Shown piece by piece: positions 36,579-47,685 of a stretch of DNA of 64,000 nucleotides. Each line of letters starts with the position of its first letter. The stretch's first letter is position 1. The stretch spans positions 320,264-384,263 of the forward strand of contig NZ_JAMWYX010000002.1 in the NCBI RefSeq assembly GCF_024305245.1. Reading direction: 5' to 3'. Both the position numbers and the translations under genes were made by a program. A model generated the notes under the pieces. The model saw only the letters and a program-made list of their open reading frames with translations, was not told where the DNA came from and did not search any database. Origin of the DNA: Erythrobacter sp. GTDB taxonomy: Bacteria > Pseudomonadota > Alphaproteobacteria > Sphingomonadales > Sphingomonadaceae.

Positions 36579-37231
36579 CAACCGACGATCAATCTCCCCG
36601 CGAATTCCCCTGGCTGCGCAAGGTGGTGATCCCCGCGTCGGTCGGCGCTGTGGCGGGTTTCGTGGCCGTTTTCGGCTTGATGCGCTTTATCGATAGTGAC
36701 GCGGTCGGCGGGCTGAACGCCTCGGCCATGATCGCGGCTACGGTCGGCATGTTGTACTGCGTGATCGCGGGCGGGATGCTGGTCGGCACGAGCAATCCCC
36801 GGCTGGGCGCGCGGTTCCTGAATGTCGAGGATGCCGACGAACTGCAGGAACAGAAACGCGTGCTTGTCACGTCGAGCGGGGCCATGGCGCTGTGGGGCGT
36901 GGCGTTGGTCGTGCTGGCGTTGGCTGCACCCGATGGGCCGATACCCCAAGGGGTCGCGCTGATCGTGGGGGCGGGCGGGTTGCTGACCGGCACGGCGCTG
37001 TCCTATCTGACCTACCGATACTGCGACGAGCTGATGCTGGCGATCAATCTGGAAGCTGGAGCGATCACATACGGGCTGGTGCTGGTGGTGGTCGGCATGT
37101 GGGCGCTGCTGGCGCATCTCGGCTTTGCTGCCGCGCCGCAGCCGCTCGATCTGCTGACCTCGTTCTATGTGCTGGTGCTGTTGGCGAGCTTCATCGCCGC
37201 CGGGCGGCGCGGGATGTTGACCATCCGCTGA
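36575..37231 (+). CDS. Membrane protein coupled to the XRE regulator
   Basis: ATGA overlap with XRE stop; several TM helices. Confidence 0.75.
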   Translation: MTTDDQSPREFPWLRKVVIPASVGAVAGFVAVFGLMRFIDSDAVGGLNASAMIAATVGMLYCVIAGGMLVGTSNPRLGARFLNVEDADELQEQKRVLVTSSGAMALWGVALVVLALAAPDGPIPQGVALIVGAGGLLTGTALSYLTYRYCDELMLAINLEAGAITYGLVLVVVGMWALLAHLGFAAAPQPLDLLTSFYVLVLLASFIAAGRRGMLTIR

Positions 37232-37304
37232 CCACGCCAGCTACCACACGCAAAGGGGGTGCCTGCACACCGCAGACGCCCCCTTGCTGTGTCGCCGCGT
37301 CCGA

Positions 37305-40300
37305 TCAGAAGCGATAGGTTGCCGATGCGCGCCACACGCGGGCATTGGCACTGTCGCGGCCGATGGTGGTGTCGAAACCCGCTCCCAGTTGCAGCGGACC
37401 ATTACCGAAATTGGCCGACACGCCCAGTTCGACCCATGTGTGGTCGGCCCCGTCCAGTACGAAGTTCGCATTCGGGCCTACCCCTTGCGCGAAGTTTGCC
37501 GCCAGCAGCTGCGGCCCGTCCTCGAACTCCCACACCATCTGCGCATTGGCGTTGATCTGCACGGCCTCGCCTTGCTTTTCGTAGTCGAAGCCGAACCGCG
37601 CCTGCGTGCTGGTGAACTTTTCACGCTCCACCGCCAGCGCGGCGATGCCCCCATCCTCGCGCACCAGACCGAGATCGACGCTAGCATAGCGCGCTTCGAT
37701 CCCCGGCGAGACTGTGCCGATCCCCGTGTCGAGGTCGTACGACAGGCCGGCCGCGCCCGATACCAGCAGATCGTCCGACGATGAGGTGAGGTCCTGCGGG
37801 GTGCCGAGGACATCCACCCGCCGCCGTGTATCGAAGCCCATGCTGCCCATCGCCAGTTGGCCATCGACCACCGGGCCATCGGTGAACTTGTGGCGCATGT
37901 AGAGCGAGGCGGCGTAGGTCTCGCTGTCGACCTGCTGACCGAGCGGTGCGTCGGCTTCGAGCGAGTTGAAGTACCCGGCAAGGCCCAGCATGGTGTTTGC
38001 GCCCGGATAGAACTCGACCCCGCCCGAGACATACAGCCCCGAAACATCGGTATCGGCGCGGAAGCCGGGCAGCGAATCGACCTCGCCGGTAACAAGGCCG
38101 CCAGCCAGAAAGATCGACATGCTTTCGGGCAGGTTGGCGTCGCGCAGTTCGGTTTCGCCGCTCTGCAACGCCATCGCCCCCGCGCCGACCGGCTGGCCGA
38201 AGGGCGAGAGGCCCGCCTGCACCACATCGAGCGGCGAACCGGTCACCGCGATCTTGCCGCCGGCCTTGCTGCGATCGGCTTCGCGCATCCGCGCATCGTT
38301 GACATTCTGCAGCAGGTTGATGGTCTGCCCCGCCATCGAACGCACCGCCTGTTCATTCACCGGCGCAAGATTGCGGAAGGTGGCGCGGATGGTGTCGGTT
38401 TCTGCAAAGTCGAGCGCGTAGAGACCCGCTACCGCCGCGTTCGGGCGGTTCTGGTCGAACAATTGGGCATAGGCCGACTGGACCGGATCGTTCTGATCGA
38501 TCACCGTCCGGTAACTCGCTGCCTCGATGGCCATCAGCACCGCGGTTTCCTGATAGGTGAAGGATTGGCTGAGGATCGCCGAGATCGTGACCGGATCGAA
38601 GCTTCCCGATACCCCGCCGTCCGCAGTGAGGATGGTGTATTGGCGGCTCTGCCCGTTGACCTGCGACAGCAGCCCGCCGCCGAGCAGCACGCGGCCGCCG
38701 ACATTGGCGAGTCCGGTGACGGCTAGGCTGTCTGATGCGCCGCTGGAGGCGATGTCCACCAGGAACGAACTGCCCGAAGCCATCACCAGATTGCCGTCGA
38801 TCGTCAGCGTGCCGGTGGTGCCCATCGTGCCAGGCGAAATCGCGCCCGCAACGCTGGTGACGAAGGGCGCAGCGATGGTTCCGGTGCCGCCGAGCATTCC
38901 GGCAAACAGCGTGTAATCGCCCGCCGAAGTCAGCGCGCCGTTCACGGTCGCGCTGCCGCCGAACTGGCTGATGTCGATCAGCGAGGTAAGATCGCCCGTC
39001 GCCCCGATGGTCAGGCCCGCGCTGCCGCGCATGGTCAGCCGGTCGATGGTGATGTCGCTGCCCAGCGTCGTCATGCCGGCTTCGCCGAGGGTCACGTCGA
39101 AATAGCGCGGATCGACGTTCACTGCGGCATCGGCGCTGATGACGGGATCGATATTGTCGGGCACGAACCCGGTCGCACCCGGCAGGCCGTTCGCCAGCGT
39201 GGGAGCGGGCAAGGTGGGGGTCAGGCTGTCGGCATTGGTGATGTTGCCCGAAGCTGCCGGGGTCGGCGTGGACGTGCTGTCGAATACCTCGCCGGTCGCG
39301 GTGTCGGTGCACACATTGGTGGGGTCAAGCTCGACGCAGATCTGCCCGAAATCCCCGTCGCGGCCGTTGAGAGCGAGTTCGGGGGTGGTCGGCAGGCCGT
39401 TGACCACCTGACCATCGGCATCAATCACGCGGTACATCGGGTCGAGCTGCGTCACCCAGTGATCCGGATCCTCCCAATTGCCGTCACCGGCGACCGCACC
39501 GACATAGCGATAGGGATTGGTCTCCGCGATATACTGCCAATACAGCGACAGCGGCTGATAGAAGCTGGTCGAACCGATCGCGCTGAACGGGCCGAGCAAG
39601 CGCGAGCCGCCCGAAAGTACCCCGATCACGAGGTCTTCGGACGAAATGGTGTTGTTGGCCGCGCCAAGAATCAGCGGTCCGCCCGAATCCCCGCCCGCAG
39701 TCGTGCCCTCGTTCGACAAGGCATCGTCGCGCGCAATGTTGATGTCGGCGCCCGGCACGCGGTCCTGCGAATCGAAGTCCAGCACATAGAGGTTCTGCGG
39801 CAGGGAATCCCCCGCCGGGCCGAACAGGAAATTGTCCTGATCGTCGAGCGAATAGAACCCGCCGAGCAGGTTCTCGGCCGCGCGGCGGCGGAAATCGATC
39901 CCCTCGACCGCGCCCTCGAAGGCGTTGCCGGTGCCGCCGTAACCGACGATGTCCACCTGATAATCGGTGCCGCGCACCGGATCGATCGCCTCGGGCGCGG
40001 GCAGGGTGCTGAACAATAGCGCCCATGTGGGAATGCCGGCGGCAGGGGTATCGAGACTGGCGAGTGCGATATCCGCCTCGATGAAGCCGCCCGCCTGCGG
40101 GTTCTGCAGCGAGCGCTGATCGTAGAAAATGCGGTTGATGTTGAACGCCGAAAGCGCCGTGTTGGTGCGGTTGTTGGCGAACCAGTCGACCACACCGTCG
40201 AACGCATCGACATTGAACGACACGACGGCGCGGATTTGCTCGCCGTCATAGGCGGTGTCGGGAACGTCGTTCACGCAGTGCGCTGCGAACAAAACAGTGC

Positions 40301-40529
40301 GCGGGTTGATCAGCGTGCCGGTGCAGATGCCGATGCCGCCCTCACCGGGCACATTCGTGACGATCATGCCGACACCGCGAAAAACATCGTCATTGTCGAC
40401 GATGTCTTCGGACGTGTTGTCTTCATTGGGAACGATGGCGAGCGCCGGGGTTGCGGTGGCGGCAGCGGCGAGAGCAAGCACAGCGGAGCCGGCCCGCAGG
40501 CTGCGGCGCCGGGTTTCGGTGATGTTCAT
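37305..40529 (-). CDS. Autotransporter with trypsin-like (S1) protease passenger
   Basis: GICTGTLINPRTVLFAAHCVND; TTAGGDSGGPLILG; C-terminal barrel ending WRASATYRF. Confidence 0.88.
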   Translation of the reverse strand: MNITETRRRSLRAGSAVLALAAAATATPALAIVPNEDNTSEDIVDNDDVFRGVGMIVTNVPGEGGIGICTGTLINPRTVLFAAHCVNDVPDTAYDGEQIRAVVSFNVDAFDGVVDWFANNRTNTALSAFNINRIFYDQRSLQNPQAGGFIEADIALASLDTPAAGIPTWALLFSTLPAPEAIDPVRGTDYQVDIVGYGGTGNAFEGAVEGIDFRRRAAENLLGGFYSLDDQDNFLFGPAGDSLPQNLYVLDFDSQDRVPGADINIARDDALSNEGTTAGGDSGGPLILGAANNTISSEDLVIGVLSGGSRLLGPFSAIGSTSFYQPLSLYWQYIAETNPYRYVGAVAGDGNWEDPDHWVTQLDPMYRVIDADGQVVNGLPTTPELALNGRDGDFGQICVELDPTNVCTDTATGEVFDSTSTPTPAASGNITNADSLTPTLPAPTLANGLPGATGFVPDNIDPVISADAAVNVDPRYFDVTLGEAGMTTLGSDITIDRLTMRGSAGLTIGATGDLTSLIDISQFGGSATVNGALTSAGDYTLFAGMLGGTGTIAAPFVTSVAGAISPGTMGTTGTLTIDGNLVMASGSSFLVDIASSGASDSLAVTGLANVGGRVLLGGGLLSQVNGQSRQYTILTADGGVSGSFDPVTISAILSQSFTYQETAVLMAIEAASYRTVIDQNDPVQSAYAQLFDQNRPNAAVAGLYALDFAETDTIRATFRNLAPVNEQAVRSMAGQTINLLQNVNDARMREADRSKAGGKIAVTGSPLDVVQAGLSPFGQPVGAGAMALQSGETELRDANLPESMSIFLAGGLVTGEVDSLPGFRADTDVSGLYVSGGVEFYPGANTMLGLAGYFNSLEADAPLGQQVDSETYAASLYMRHKFTDGPVVDGQLAMGSMGFDTRRRVDVLGTPQDLTSSSDDLLVSGAAGLSYDLDTGIGTVSPGIEARYASVDLGLVREDGGIAALAVEREKFTSTQARFGFDYEKQGEAVQINANAQMVWEFEDGPQLLAANFAQGVGPNANFVLDGADHTWVELGVSANFGNGPLQLGAGFDTTIGRDSANARVWRASATYRF

Positions 40530-40658
40530 AGCGACCTCTTTTTTTGTGTCTGATCATGCGAACACGATCGGATGGCCAAAGCTTAACGCGTTCAGTTCCC
40601 GACACAATCGGAATGAGGCAGGCTGTTGCAGACGCTTCGGCCCCGTGGCCTGCCTGCA

Positions 40659-41627
40659 TCATCGCAGCGCGAGGAACACCGTGTAACCGGCGTAAAGCAC
40701 CACCAGCAGCGCCCCTTCGAGACGCGACAATCGCCAGCCGCTGCGCAGTTGCACGATCAGCAGCGCGGTGACGGCCACCAGCACCCAGATATCGAAACGG
40801 GCGATCTCGGCCGGCACTTCGATCGGCTGGATGATCGCGGTCAGACCCAGAATACCGCAAATATTGTAGATGTTCGAACCCACCACATTGCCCAGCGCCA
40901 CATCGCCATGCTTGCGGATCACGGCAATGACGCAGGCGATCAGTTCAGGCAGGCTGGTGCCGATGGCGACTACGGTGAGACCGATCACGCTTTCCGAAAC
41001 CCCGGCGGCGCTGGCCAGCACGGTCGCTCCGTCGACCAGCAGCCCGGCACCGAAGATCGCAGCCGCCAGCCCGGCTATGATCATGCCGCCCAGCACGACA
41101 GGGCCGGTATCGGGCGGCACCGGGCGATCTTCGGCCTCGGCCTCGTGGCGATGGGCTTCGGCATCGTGGGAGGCGCTTTCCGACTTGTAGGCCCACCACA
41201 CATAGCCCGCCAGCGCGGCCACCAGCACGATACCCGGCAGCACCCCGATGATGCCGAGCATCACCGCACCAGTCGCCAGCAGGGTTGCCACCGCCATGGC
41301 GATCGAATCCCGCTTGAATGATGCCGGATTGACCGCAATCGGCATGATGATCGCGGAAATACCGAGGATCAGCAGGCTGTTGGCGATGTTCGACCCGACC
41401 ACATTGCCCAGCGCGATACCCGGCGATCCGCCCAGCGCCGCCTGGATGCTGGTGGCGAGTTCGGGCATCGAGGTGCCGAAACCGACGATGGTGAGCCCCG
41501 CCAGCAGCGGCGAAATGCCCAGCCGCGATGCCATGCCGACCGCGCCGCGCACCAGCAATTCGCCGCCGAGCGCCAGCAGAACAAGGCCCCCGGCCACCAG
41601 CAGGATTGCATCGGTCATCGTCATCAT
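40659..41627 (-). CDS. Calcium/sodium antiporter (CaCA family)
   Basis: GFGTSMPELATSIQAALGGSPGIALGNVVGSNIANSLLILG and a second copy AIGTSLPELIACVIAVIRKHGDVALGNVVGSNIYNICGILG. Confidence 0.92.
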   Translation of the reverse strand: MMTMTDAILLVAGGLVLLALGGELLVRGAVGMASRLGISPLLAGLTIVGFGTSMPELATSIQAALGGSPGIALGNVVGSNIANSLLILGISAIIMPIAVNPASFKRDSIAMAVATLLATGAVMLGIIGVLPGIVLVAALAGYVWWAYKSESASHDAEAHRHEAEAEDRPVPPDTGPVVLGGMIIAGLAAAIFGAGLLVDGATVLASAAGVSESVIGLTVVAIGTSLPELIACVIAVIRKHGDVALGNVVGSNIYNICGILGLTAIIQPIEVPAEIARFDIWVLVAVTALLIVQLRSGWRLSRLEGALLVVLYAGYTVFLALR

Positions 41628-41772
41628 TTCCCCGCAAGAGCGATTTCGCGGACAGCCTTAGCGGCAAGGGCTGCCCGATTGAAGGATCGAGGTTAGGAAA
41701 AAGGCCGCCCGGTTTCCCGAGCGGCCCCTCAATGTCAGCCAGCCTGGCCCGGACAACCGGGACGGCGAGCGA

Positions 41773-43182
41773 TCACATGCTATAATACATGTCGTATTCG
41801 ACCGGGCAGGGCGTGGTTTCGGTGCGGATCACCTCTTCCCACTTCAGTTCGCAATAGGCCTCGATCTGGTCCTTGGTGAACACGTCGCCCTTGATCAGGA
41901 ATTCGTGATCGGCAGCGAGCGAATCGAGCGCTTCGCGCAAGGAACCGCACACGGTCGGCACTTCGGCCAGTTCGGCCGGGGGCAGATCGTACAGGTTCTT
42001 GTCCATCGCCTCGCCCGGATGGATCTTGTTCTCGATCCCGTCGAGGCCCGCCATCAGCAGCGCCGAATAGGCGAGGTAGGGGTTGGCCATCGCATCGGGG
42101 AAGCGAAACTCGACCCGCTTGGCCTTGTCGCCCGCGCCGTAGGGAATGCGGCACGATGCCGAACGGTTGCGCGCCGAATAGGCCAGCAGCACCGGCGCTT
42201 CGAAGCCCGGCACCAGCCGCTTGTAGCTGTTGGTGGTCGGGTTGGTGAAGGCGTTCAGCGCCTTGGCATGCTTGATCACGCCGCCGATGAAATAGAGGCA
42301 GGCTTCCGACAGACCGGCATATTCGTTGCCGGCAAACATCGGCTTGCCTTCTTTCCAGATCGAGATGTGGGTGTGCATCCCCGATCCGTTATCGTCCTTG
42401 ATCGGCTTGGGCATGAAGGTCGCGGTCTTGCCGTAAGCATGGGCGACCTGGTGCACGACATACTTGTAGATCTGCATCCGGTCGGCGGTCTGCACCAGCG
42501 TGCCGAAGGTCAGGCCCAATTCGTGCTGGGCGGCGGCGACTTCGTGGTGATGCTTGTCGCAGGGCAGGCCCATTTCGAGCATGGTGGTGACCATTTCGCC
42601 GCGAATGTCGACGGCGCTGTCGACTGGCGCAACGGGGAAGTAACCGCTTTTGGCGCGAGGGCGGTGGCCCATGTTGCCGCCGGGGTATTCCTTGCTGGTG
42701 TTGCCCGGCAGTTCGATATCGTCGATCGCGAAGCCCGATCCGGCATAGCCGTCTTCGAAGCGCACATCGTCGAACATGAAGAACTCGGCTTCGGGGCCGA
42801 CATAGACGGTGTCACCGATGCCGGTCGACTTGAGATAGGCTTCGGCGCGCTTGGCGGTGGTGCGCGGGTCGCGCGAATACCAGTCGCCGGTCGAAGGCTC
42901 GACGATGTCGCAGTTGATGATCATCATCGGCGATGCGCTGAACGGGTCGATCCAGGTTTCGCTGAGATCGGGCTTCAGGATCATGTCGGATTCGTTGATG
43001 ACCTTCCAGCCGGCGATCGACGAACCGTCGAACATCAGGCCGTCTTCCAACTCATCTTCGCCCATGATGCTGGCGACCATGGTGAGGTGCTGCCACTTGC
43101 CCTTGGGATCGGTGAAGCGCAGGTCGACCCATTCGATTTCCTCGTCCTTGATCTGCTTGAGGACGTCTTTTGCTTTCGACAT
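41773..43182 (-). CDS. glnA: Glutamine synthetase type I
   Basis: [69 protein letters not shown]. Confidence 0.96.
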   Translation of the reverse strand: MSKAKDVLKQIKDEEIEWVDLRFTDPKGKWQHLTMVASIMGEDELEDGLMFDGSSIAGWKVINESDMILKPDLSETWIDPFSASPMMIINCDIVEPSTGDWYSRDPRTTAKRAEAYLKSTGIGDTVYVGPEAEFFMFDDVRFEDGYAGSGFAIDDIELPGNTSKEYPGGNMGHRPRAKSGYFPVAPVDSAVDIRGEMVTTMLEMGLPCDKHHHEVAAAQHELGLTFGTLVQTADRMQIYKYVVHQVAHAYGKTATFMPKPIKDDNGSGMHTHISIWKEGKPMFAGNEYAGLSEACLYFIGGVIKHAKALNAFTNPTTNSYKRLVPGFEAPVLLAYSARNRSASCRIPYGAGDKAKRVEFRFPDAMANPYLAYSALLMAGLDGIENKIHPGEAMDKNLYDLPPAELAEVPTVCGSLREALDSLAADHEFLIKGDVFTKDQIEAYCELKWEEVIRTETTPCPVEYDMYYSM

Positions 43183-43252
43183 TTTTGTAGTGCCTTTCGG
43201 GTATGATTTGGGCCGGCCCGCCCCATCGGGCTGGCAGGAGAGGGTGAAAAAA

Positions 43253-43738
<486 letters not shown>

Positions 43739-43809
43739 TTATGGTGCGCTGCGCAATGGTGCACATCGTATGGACGCACATTGCCTAAATTTTAAGCAGG
43801 CGCGCTCGA

Positions 43810-44736
43810 TCAGAGCCGCAAACCGGTCGTCTCGGGCAGCCCGCACATGATGTTGAGGTTCTGGATCGCCGCGCCCGATGCCCCCTTGCCGAGGTTGTCG
43901 AGCACCGCGACCAGGCGCGCGTGCCAGCCGCCCGGATTGCCGAACACATGCAAGCTCATCGAATCGGATGGCGGCGCGCTGGATTCCAGCAGAATTTCCG
44001 AAGTGCCGGTGTCCGCGCAGACAGAAACAACCCCGGACCCGGCGTAGAATTCACCCAGCGCATCGCGCAACCGGTCGGCGGTCGGCTCGCCTGCCATTGC
44101 ACCGAGATGGAGCGGTACCTCGACCACCATCCCGCGATAGGCCGGGACGACAGCGGGCGCGAAGATCACCCCGTGTTCCAGACCCGCGTAGGCTTTCATT
44201 TCGGGGCGGTGCTTGTGCGCCATGTCATAGCCATAGGCGCGGAATGCAGGCGCGCCTTCGGCCTCGAACCGCGCGATCAACGCGTTCCCGCCGCCCGAGT
44301 AGCCGCTCACCGCGTTGACGGTATAGGGCCAGTCGGCGGGCAGCAACCCGGCACGAACCGGTGGCGCGACCAGCGCGAGGAAGCCGGTGGGGTAACACCC
44401 CGGATTGCTCACAAATTGAGCATTGGCGATTGTGTCGCGCCCGATCAGTTCGGGAAAGCCGTAGGTCCAACCCTCGGCCACCCGGTGCGCGCTGGAGGCA
44501 TCGATGATGCGGGTTTCGGAGCCTTCCGCCAGCTTAACTGCGTCCTTCGCCGCGTCGTCCGGCAGGCACAAGATCGCGATATCGGCGGCGTGCAAGGCAT
44601 CGCGGCGCGCGACCTCGTCCTTGCGCTGCGCATCGTCCAGCACGATCAGATCGAACTCATCGCGCCCTTGCAACCGCTCGCGGATTTCGAGGCCGGTGGT
44701 GCCTGCCGCACCGTCGATGAACAGACGGGTCGCCAC
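43810..44736 (-). CDS. argC: N-acetyl-gamma-glutamyl-phosphate reductase
   Basis: FIDGAAGTTGLEIRERLQGR; FVSNPGCYPTGFLAL. Confidence 0.93.
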   Translation of the reverse strand: MATRLFIDGAAGTTGLEIRERLQGRDEFDLIVLDDAQRKDEVARRDALHAADIAILCLPDDAAKDAVKLAEGSETRIIDASSAHRVAEGWTYGFPELIGRDTIANAQFVSNPGCYPTGFLALVAPPVRAGLLPADWPYTVNAVSGYSGGGNALIARFEAEGAPAFRAYGYDMAHKHRPEMKAYAGLEHGVIFAPAVVPAYRGMVVEVPLHLGAMAGEPTADRLRDALGEFYAGSGVVSVCADTGTSEILLESSAPPSDSMSLHVFGNPGGWHARLVAVLDNLGKGASGAAIQNLNIMCGLPETTGLRL

Positions 44737-44739
44737 GGC

Positions 44740-45102
44740 TTATGCGCCCACCGGAACCAGTTCGGCGGCGTGGCACCAACCACTCGGGCCAGCCGGGCCG
44801 GGGCTTCCCCACACCCATTCGCCCGCCAGATCGAGCAGTTCGAACCGGCTGCCGGGGGCAAGCTGCACGAACACCTCGCTATCGCCATGCGGGGTCAGTC
44901 GCAGGCCGGCGCCGTTGGTTCCCACCACGCGCACATGCGGGATCACGTAATGCGCCGCGAGATGCGTTCCGGCGAGCGCGATATGCGCCAGATCCCCGCG
45001 CAGCGGCAGCGTGCCGGGCGCAGGCTTTTCGACCGGGCCTTTTAGACCCAGCACGCCCTCTGGCACTGCATATTCCGTATCATCGCGCGCCGCGCCGCTC
45101 AT
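44740..45102 (-). CDS. SH3-like domain protein; resembles the N-terminal domain of NlpC/P60 proteins without the catalytic part
   Basis: LRGDLAHIALAGTHLAAHYVIPHVRVVGTNGAGLRLTPHGDSEVFVQLAPGSRFELLDLAGEWVWG. Confidence 0.55.
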   Translation of the reverse strand: MSGAARDDTEYAVPEGVLGLKGPVEKPAPGTLPLRGDLAHIALAGTHLAAHYVIPHVRVVGTNGAGLRLTPHGDSEVFVQLAPGSRFELLDLAGEWVWGSPGPAGPSGWCHAAELVPVGA

Positions 45103-45214
45103 CTGCGTTCCGTTGACCTGTGTCTGTGGTGCCGCGCTATCGCCTGCGCTGACGTGGGAGGCCCGTTAGCCGCAAGTGGCCAGCGGAGCAAGCAGGCCGC
45201 CATCACGCGCTCCA

Positions 45215-46615
45215 TCACCCTGCGTAGCGGGCGCGGATCGCGTGCCACGAAGCGCGCAGGCCCAGCCCGCGTCCGCCGCGCGACCGGCCAGGGCGCGGCG
45301 ACGGGTTCCAGGCGAAGGTATCGAAGTGCACCCAGTCGATCTCCTCGCCCACGAACCGGTCGAGGAACAGCCCCGCCACGCTCGCCCCGGCGTAGGGATT
45401 GGACGAAGCATTGACCATGTCCGCAATGTCGGATGACAGGTATTCGCGGTAAGCCTCGGGCAGGGGCAGTCGCCACGGGGCATCATCATGCGCCTTGCCC
45501 GCTGCCAGAAACTCCTCGGCCGTGTCGTCGGATCGCGCCATCATCGCGGGCAGATCGGGGCCGAGCGCCACCCGCGCTGCGCCCGTCAGCGTCGCGAAAT
45601 CGACGATCAGATCGGGCTCCTCCTCGCTCGCGCGGGTCAGCGCATCGCCCAGGATCAGCCGACCTTCGGCATCGGTGTTGTGAATCTCGATGGTCAGCCC
45701 CTTGCGGCTGGAAAGCACATCGCCGGGGCGGAAAGACGCGCCCGACACCGCGTTTTCGACCGCCGGGATCAGCAGGTGCAGCCGCACCTTCAGCCGCGCG
45801 CCCATGATCAGGCCCGCCAGCGCCAGCGCGTGCGCCGCGCCGCCCATGTCCTTCTTCATCAGCCGCATTCCCGATGACGGCTTCATGTCCAGCCCGCCGC
45901 TGTCGAAGCACACGCCCTTGCCGACCACCGCCAGCACCGGATGCGCCGGATCGCCCCAGGTCAGATGCATCAGCCGCGGCGCATGGTGGCGGGCGGCGGC
46001 GCGGCCGACCGCGTGCACCATCGGATAGCCCTGCTCCAGCGCATCGCCGCGCACGACAGTGAGTTCGGCCTTGTGCTCCTTGGCCAGCTTTTCGCATTCG
46101 GCCTCCAGTGCGGCTGGGCCCATATCTTCGGCAGGCGTATTGACCAGATCGCGTACCAGCAATTCCGCCTCAGCCTCGGCGATGGCAGCGTCGATCGGGC
46201 CGACCTGCGTGGTCAGTAGCACGCGCGGCCCCTGCGCCCCCCTCCCGCCGGAGTTGTCCTCGCTGCGGTAGCGGTTGAAGCGGTACTGCCCGGTGATCCA
46301 CCCGAACATCGCGGGGCCGGGTTCCGCATTGGCGAGCCGATAGGTGCCTTCGGGCAGGTCTTCGGCCAGTTTGGCAAGGCACCAACTCGACAGGCTTTCG
46401 GGATCGGCGACCCCGCCCACTGCGAACCATGCATCTCCGTCGGGCACGATCCCGACCTGATAACCGCCACCTTCGAATTTCTGCGCGGCAAGACTGGCGC
46501 GCTGGCCTGCGGAAAGGGTTTTGGCGAAGTCGGGAAAGCCATCCTTGTTGACGAGGTGGATGGCAATCGCGTCAGCTCCGCGGTCGGGCTGGATCAGGGC
46601 ATTTGGCTTGGTCAT
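45215..46615 (-). CDS. Leucyl aminopeptidase family protein (M17)
   Basis: VVGKGVCFDSGGLDMKPSSGMRLMKKDMGGAA; NTDAEGRLILGDAL. Confidence 0.94.
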   Translation of the reverse strand: MTKPNALIQPDRGADAIAIHLVNKDGFPDFAKTLSAGQRASLAAQKFEGGGYQVGIVPDGDAWFAVGGVADPESLSSWCLAKLAEDLPEGTYRLANAEPGPAMFGWITGQYRFNRYRSEDNSGGRGAQGPRVLLTTQVGPIDAAIAEAEAELLVRDLVNTPAEDMGPAALEAECEKLAKEHKAELTVVRGDALEQGYPMVHAVGRAAARHHAPRLMHLTWGDPAHPVLAVVGKGVCFDSGGLDMKPSSGMRLMKKDMGGAAHALALAGLIMGARLKVRLHLLIPAVENAVSGASFRPGDVLSSRKGLTIEIHNTDAEGRLILGDALTRASEEEPDLIVDFATLTGAARVALGPDLPAMMARSDDTAEEFLAAGKAHDDAPWRLPLPEAYREYLSSDIADMVNASSNPYAGASVAGLFLDRFVGEEIDWVHFDTFAWNPSPRPGRSRGGRGLGLRASWHAIRARYAG

Positions 46616-46727
46616 GCGCGTTCCATAATCGCCAAGGCAGGCTTGTCACCACAAAGATTCGCCCGGCAGAGCGCCCGATGGCCCGCGAAAAGTAGCAATC
46701 TGCCCGCATCGTCGCTATGTGGCGGGG

Positions 46728-47555
46728 ATGCACGAATACCAACTCGTTGACGGCGCTGAGACCGTCTACCGCGACGGCACCATCAAACTGCATGGTCCCG
46801 AAGGCTTTGAAGCGATGCGCAAGGCAGGGCGGCTGGCGGCCGAAATCCTCGATGCCTGCGCCGACATGGTGAAGCCGGGGGTGACAACCGGCGCATTGGA
46901 CGATGCGATCCGTGGGATGATGCTGGATGCCGGCGCGGTGCCTGCGACACTGGGCTATCGCGGCTATGCGCACAGCTCCTGCATCTCGATCAACCATGTG
47001 ATCTGCCACGGTATTCCGGGCGACAAGGCGTTGAAGGAGGGGGACATCCTCAACATTGACGTGACCCCGCTGGTCGATGGCTGGCACGGCGATACGTCGC
47101 GGATGTTCTTTGCAGGCGAGCCGCCGTTGAAGGCGCGCAAGCTGGTAGAAGTGACTTACGAATGTCTGATGCTCGGCATCGCCGCCGCGCAGCCCGGTGC
47201 GCGGCTGGGCAATATCGGCGCGGCGATCGAGGCGCATGCAAACCAGTTCCGCTACGGCGTGGTGCGCGAGTTTTGCGGGCATGGCCTGGGCCGTTTGTTC
47301 CACGACGCCCCCGAAGTGGTCCATGCCGCCAAGGCCGGAACCGGGCCGGAATTGAAGCCGGGGATGTTCTTCACCATCGAACCGATGATCAACCTCGGCA
47401 AGCCCTGGGCGAAGGTGCTGGGCGACGGCTGGACTGCGGTGACACGCGACAAGTCGCTGAGCGCGCAGTTCGAACATTCGATTGCGATCACCGAAACGGG
47501 CAACGAGATTTTCACCAAGAGCCCGACTGGGCGGGATTGCCCGCCTTACATGTAA
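46728..47555 (+). CDS. map: Methionine aminopeptidase type I
   Basis: SINHVICHGIPGDKALKEGDILNIDVTPLVDGWHGDTSRMF; REFCGHGLGRLFHDAPEV. Confidence 0.95.
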   Translation: MHEYQLVDGAETVYRDGTIKLHGPEGFEAMRKAGRLAAEILDACADMVKPGVTTGALDDAIRGMMLDAGAVPATLGYRGYAHSSCISINHVICHGIPGDKALKEGDILNIDVTPLVDGWHGDTSRMFFAGEPPLKARKLVEVTYECLMLGIAAAQPGARLGNIGAAIEAHANQFRYGVVREFCGHGLGRLFHDAPEVVHAAKAGTGPELKPGMFFTIEPMINLGKPWAKVLGDGWTAVTRDKSLSAQFEHSIAITETGNEIFTKSPTGRDCPPYM

Positions 47556-47559
47556 TCCT

Positions 47560-47663
47560 CGTCATTGCGAGGAGCCGGAGGCGACGCGGCAATCCATGGA
47601 CTGCCGCTGCGTTTGGTTGCGAGCTTAGGCCATGGATTGCTTCGCCTGCGGCTCGCAATGACG
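47560..47663. repeat. Long inverted repeat element (CGTCATTGCGAG...CTCGCAATGACG)
   Basis: Dyad CGTCATTGCGAGGAGCCGGAGGCGACGCGGCAATCCATGG / CCATGGATTGCTTCGCCTGCGGCTCGCAATGACG directly after map. Confidence 0.75.
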
Positions 47664-47685
47664 AAGATGGATTGAGGTTACTGCC

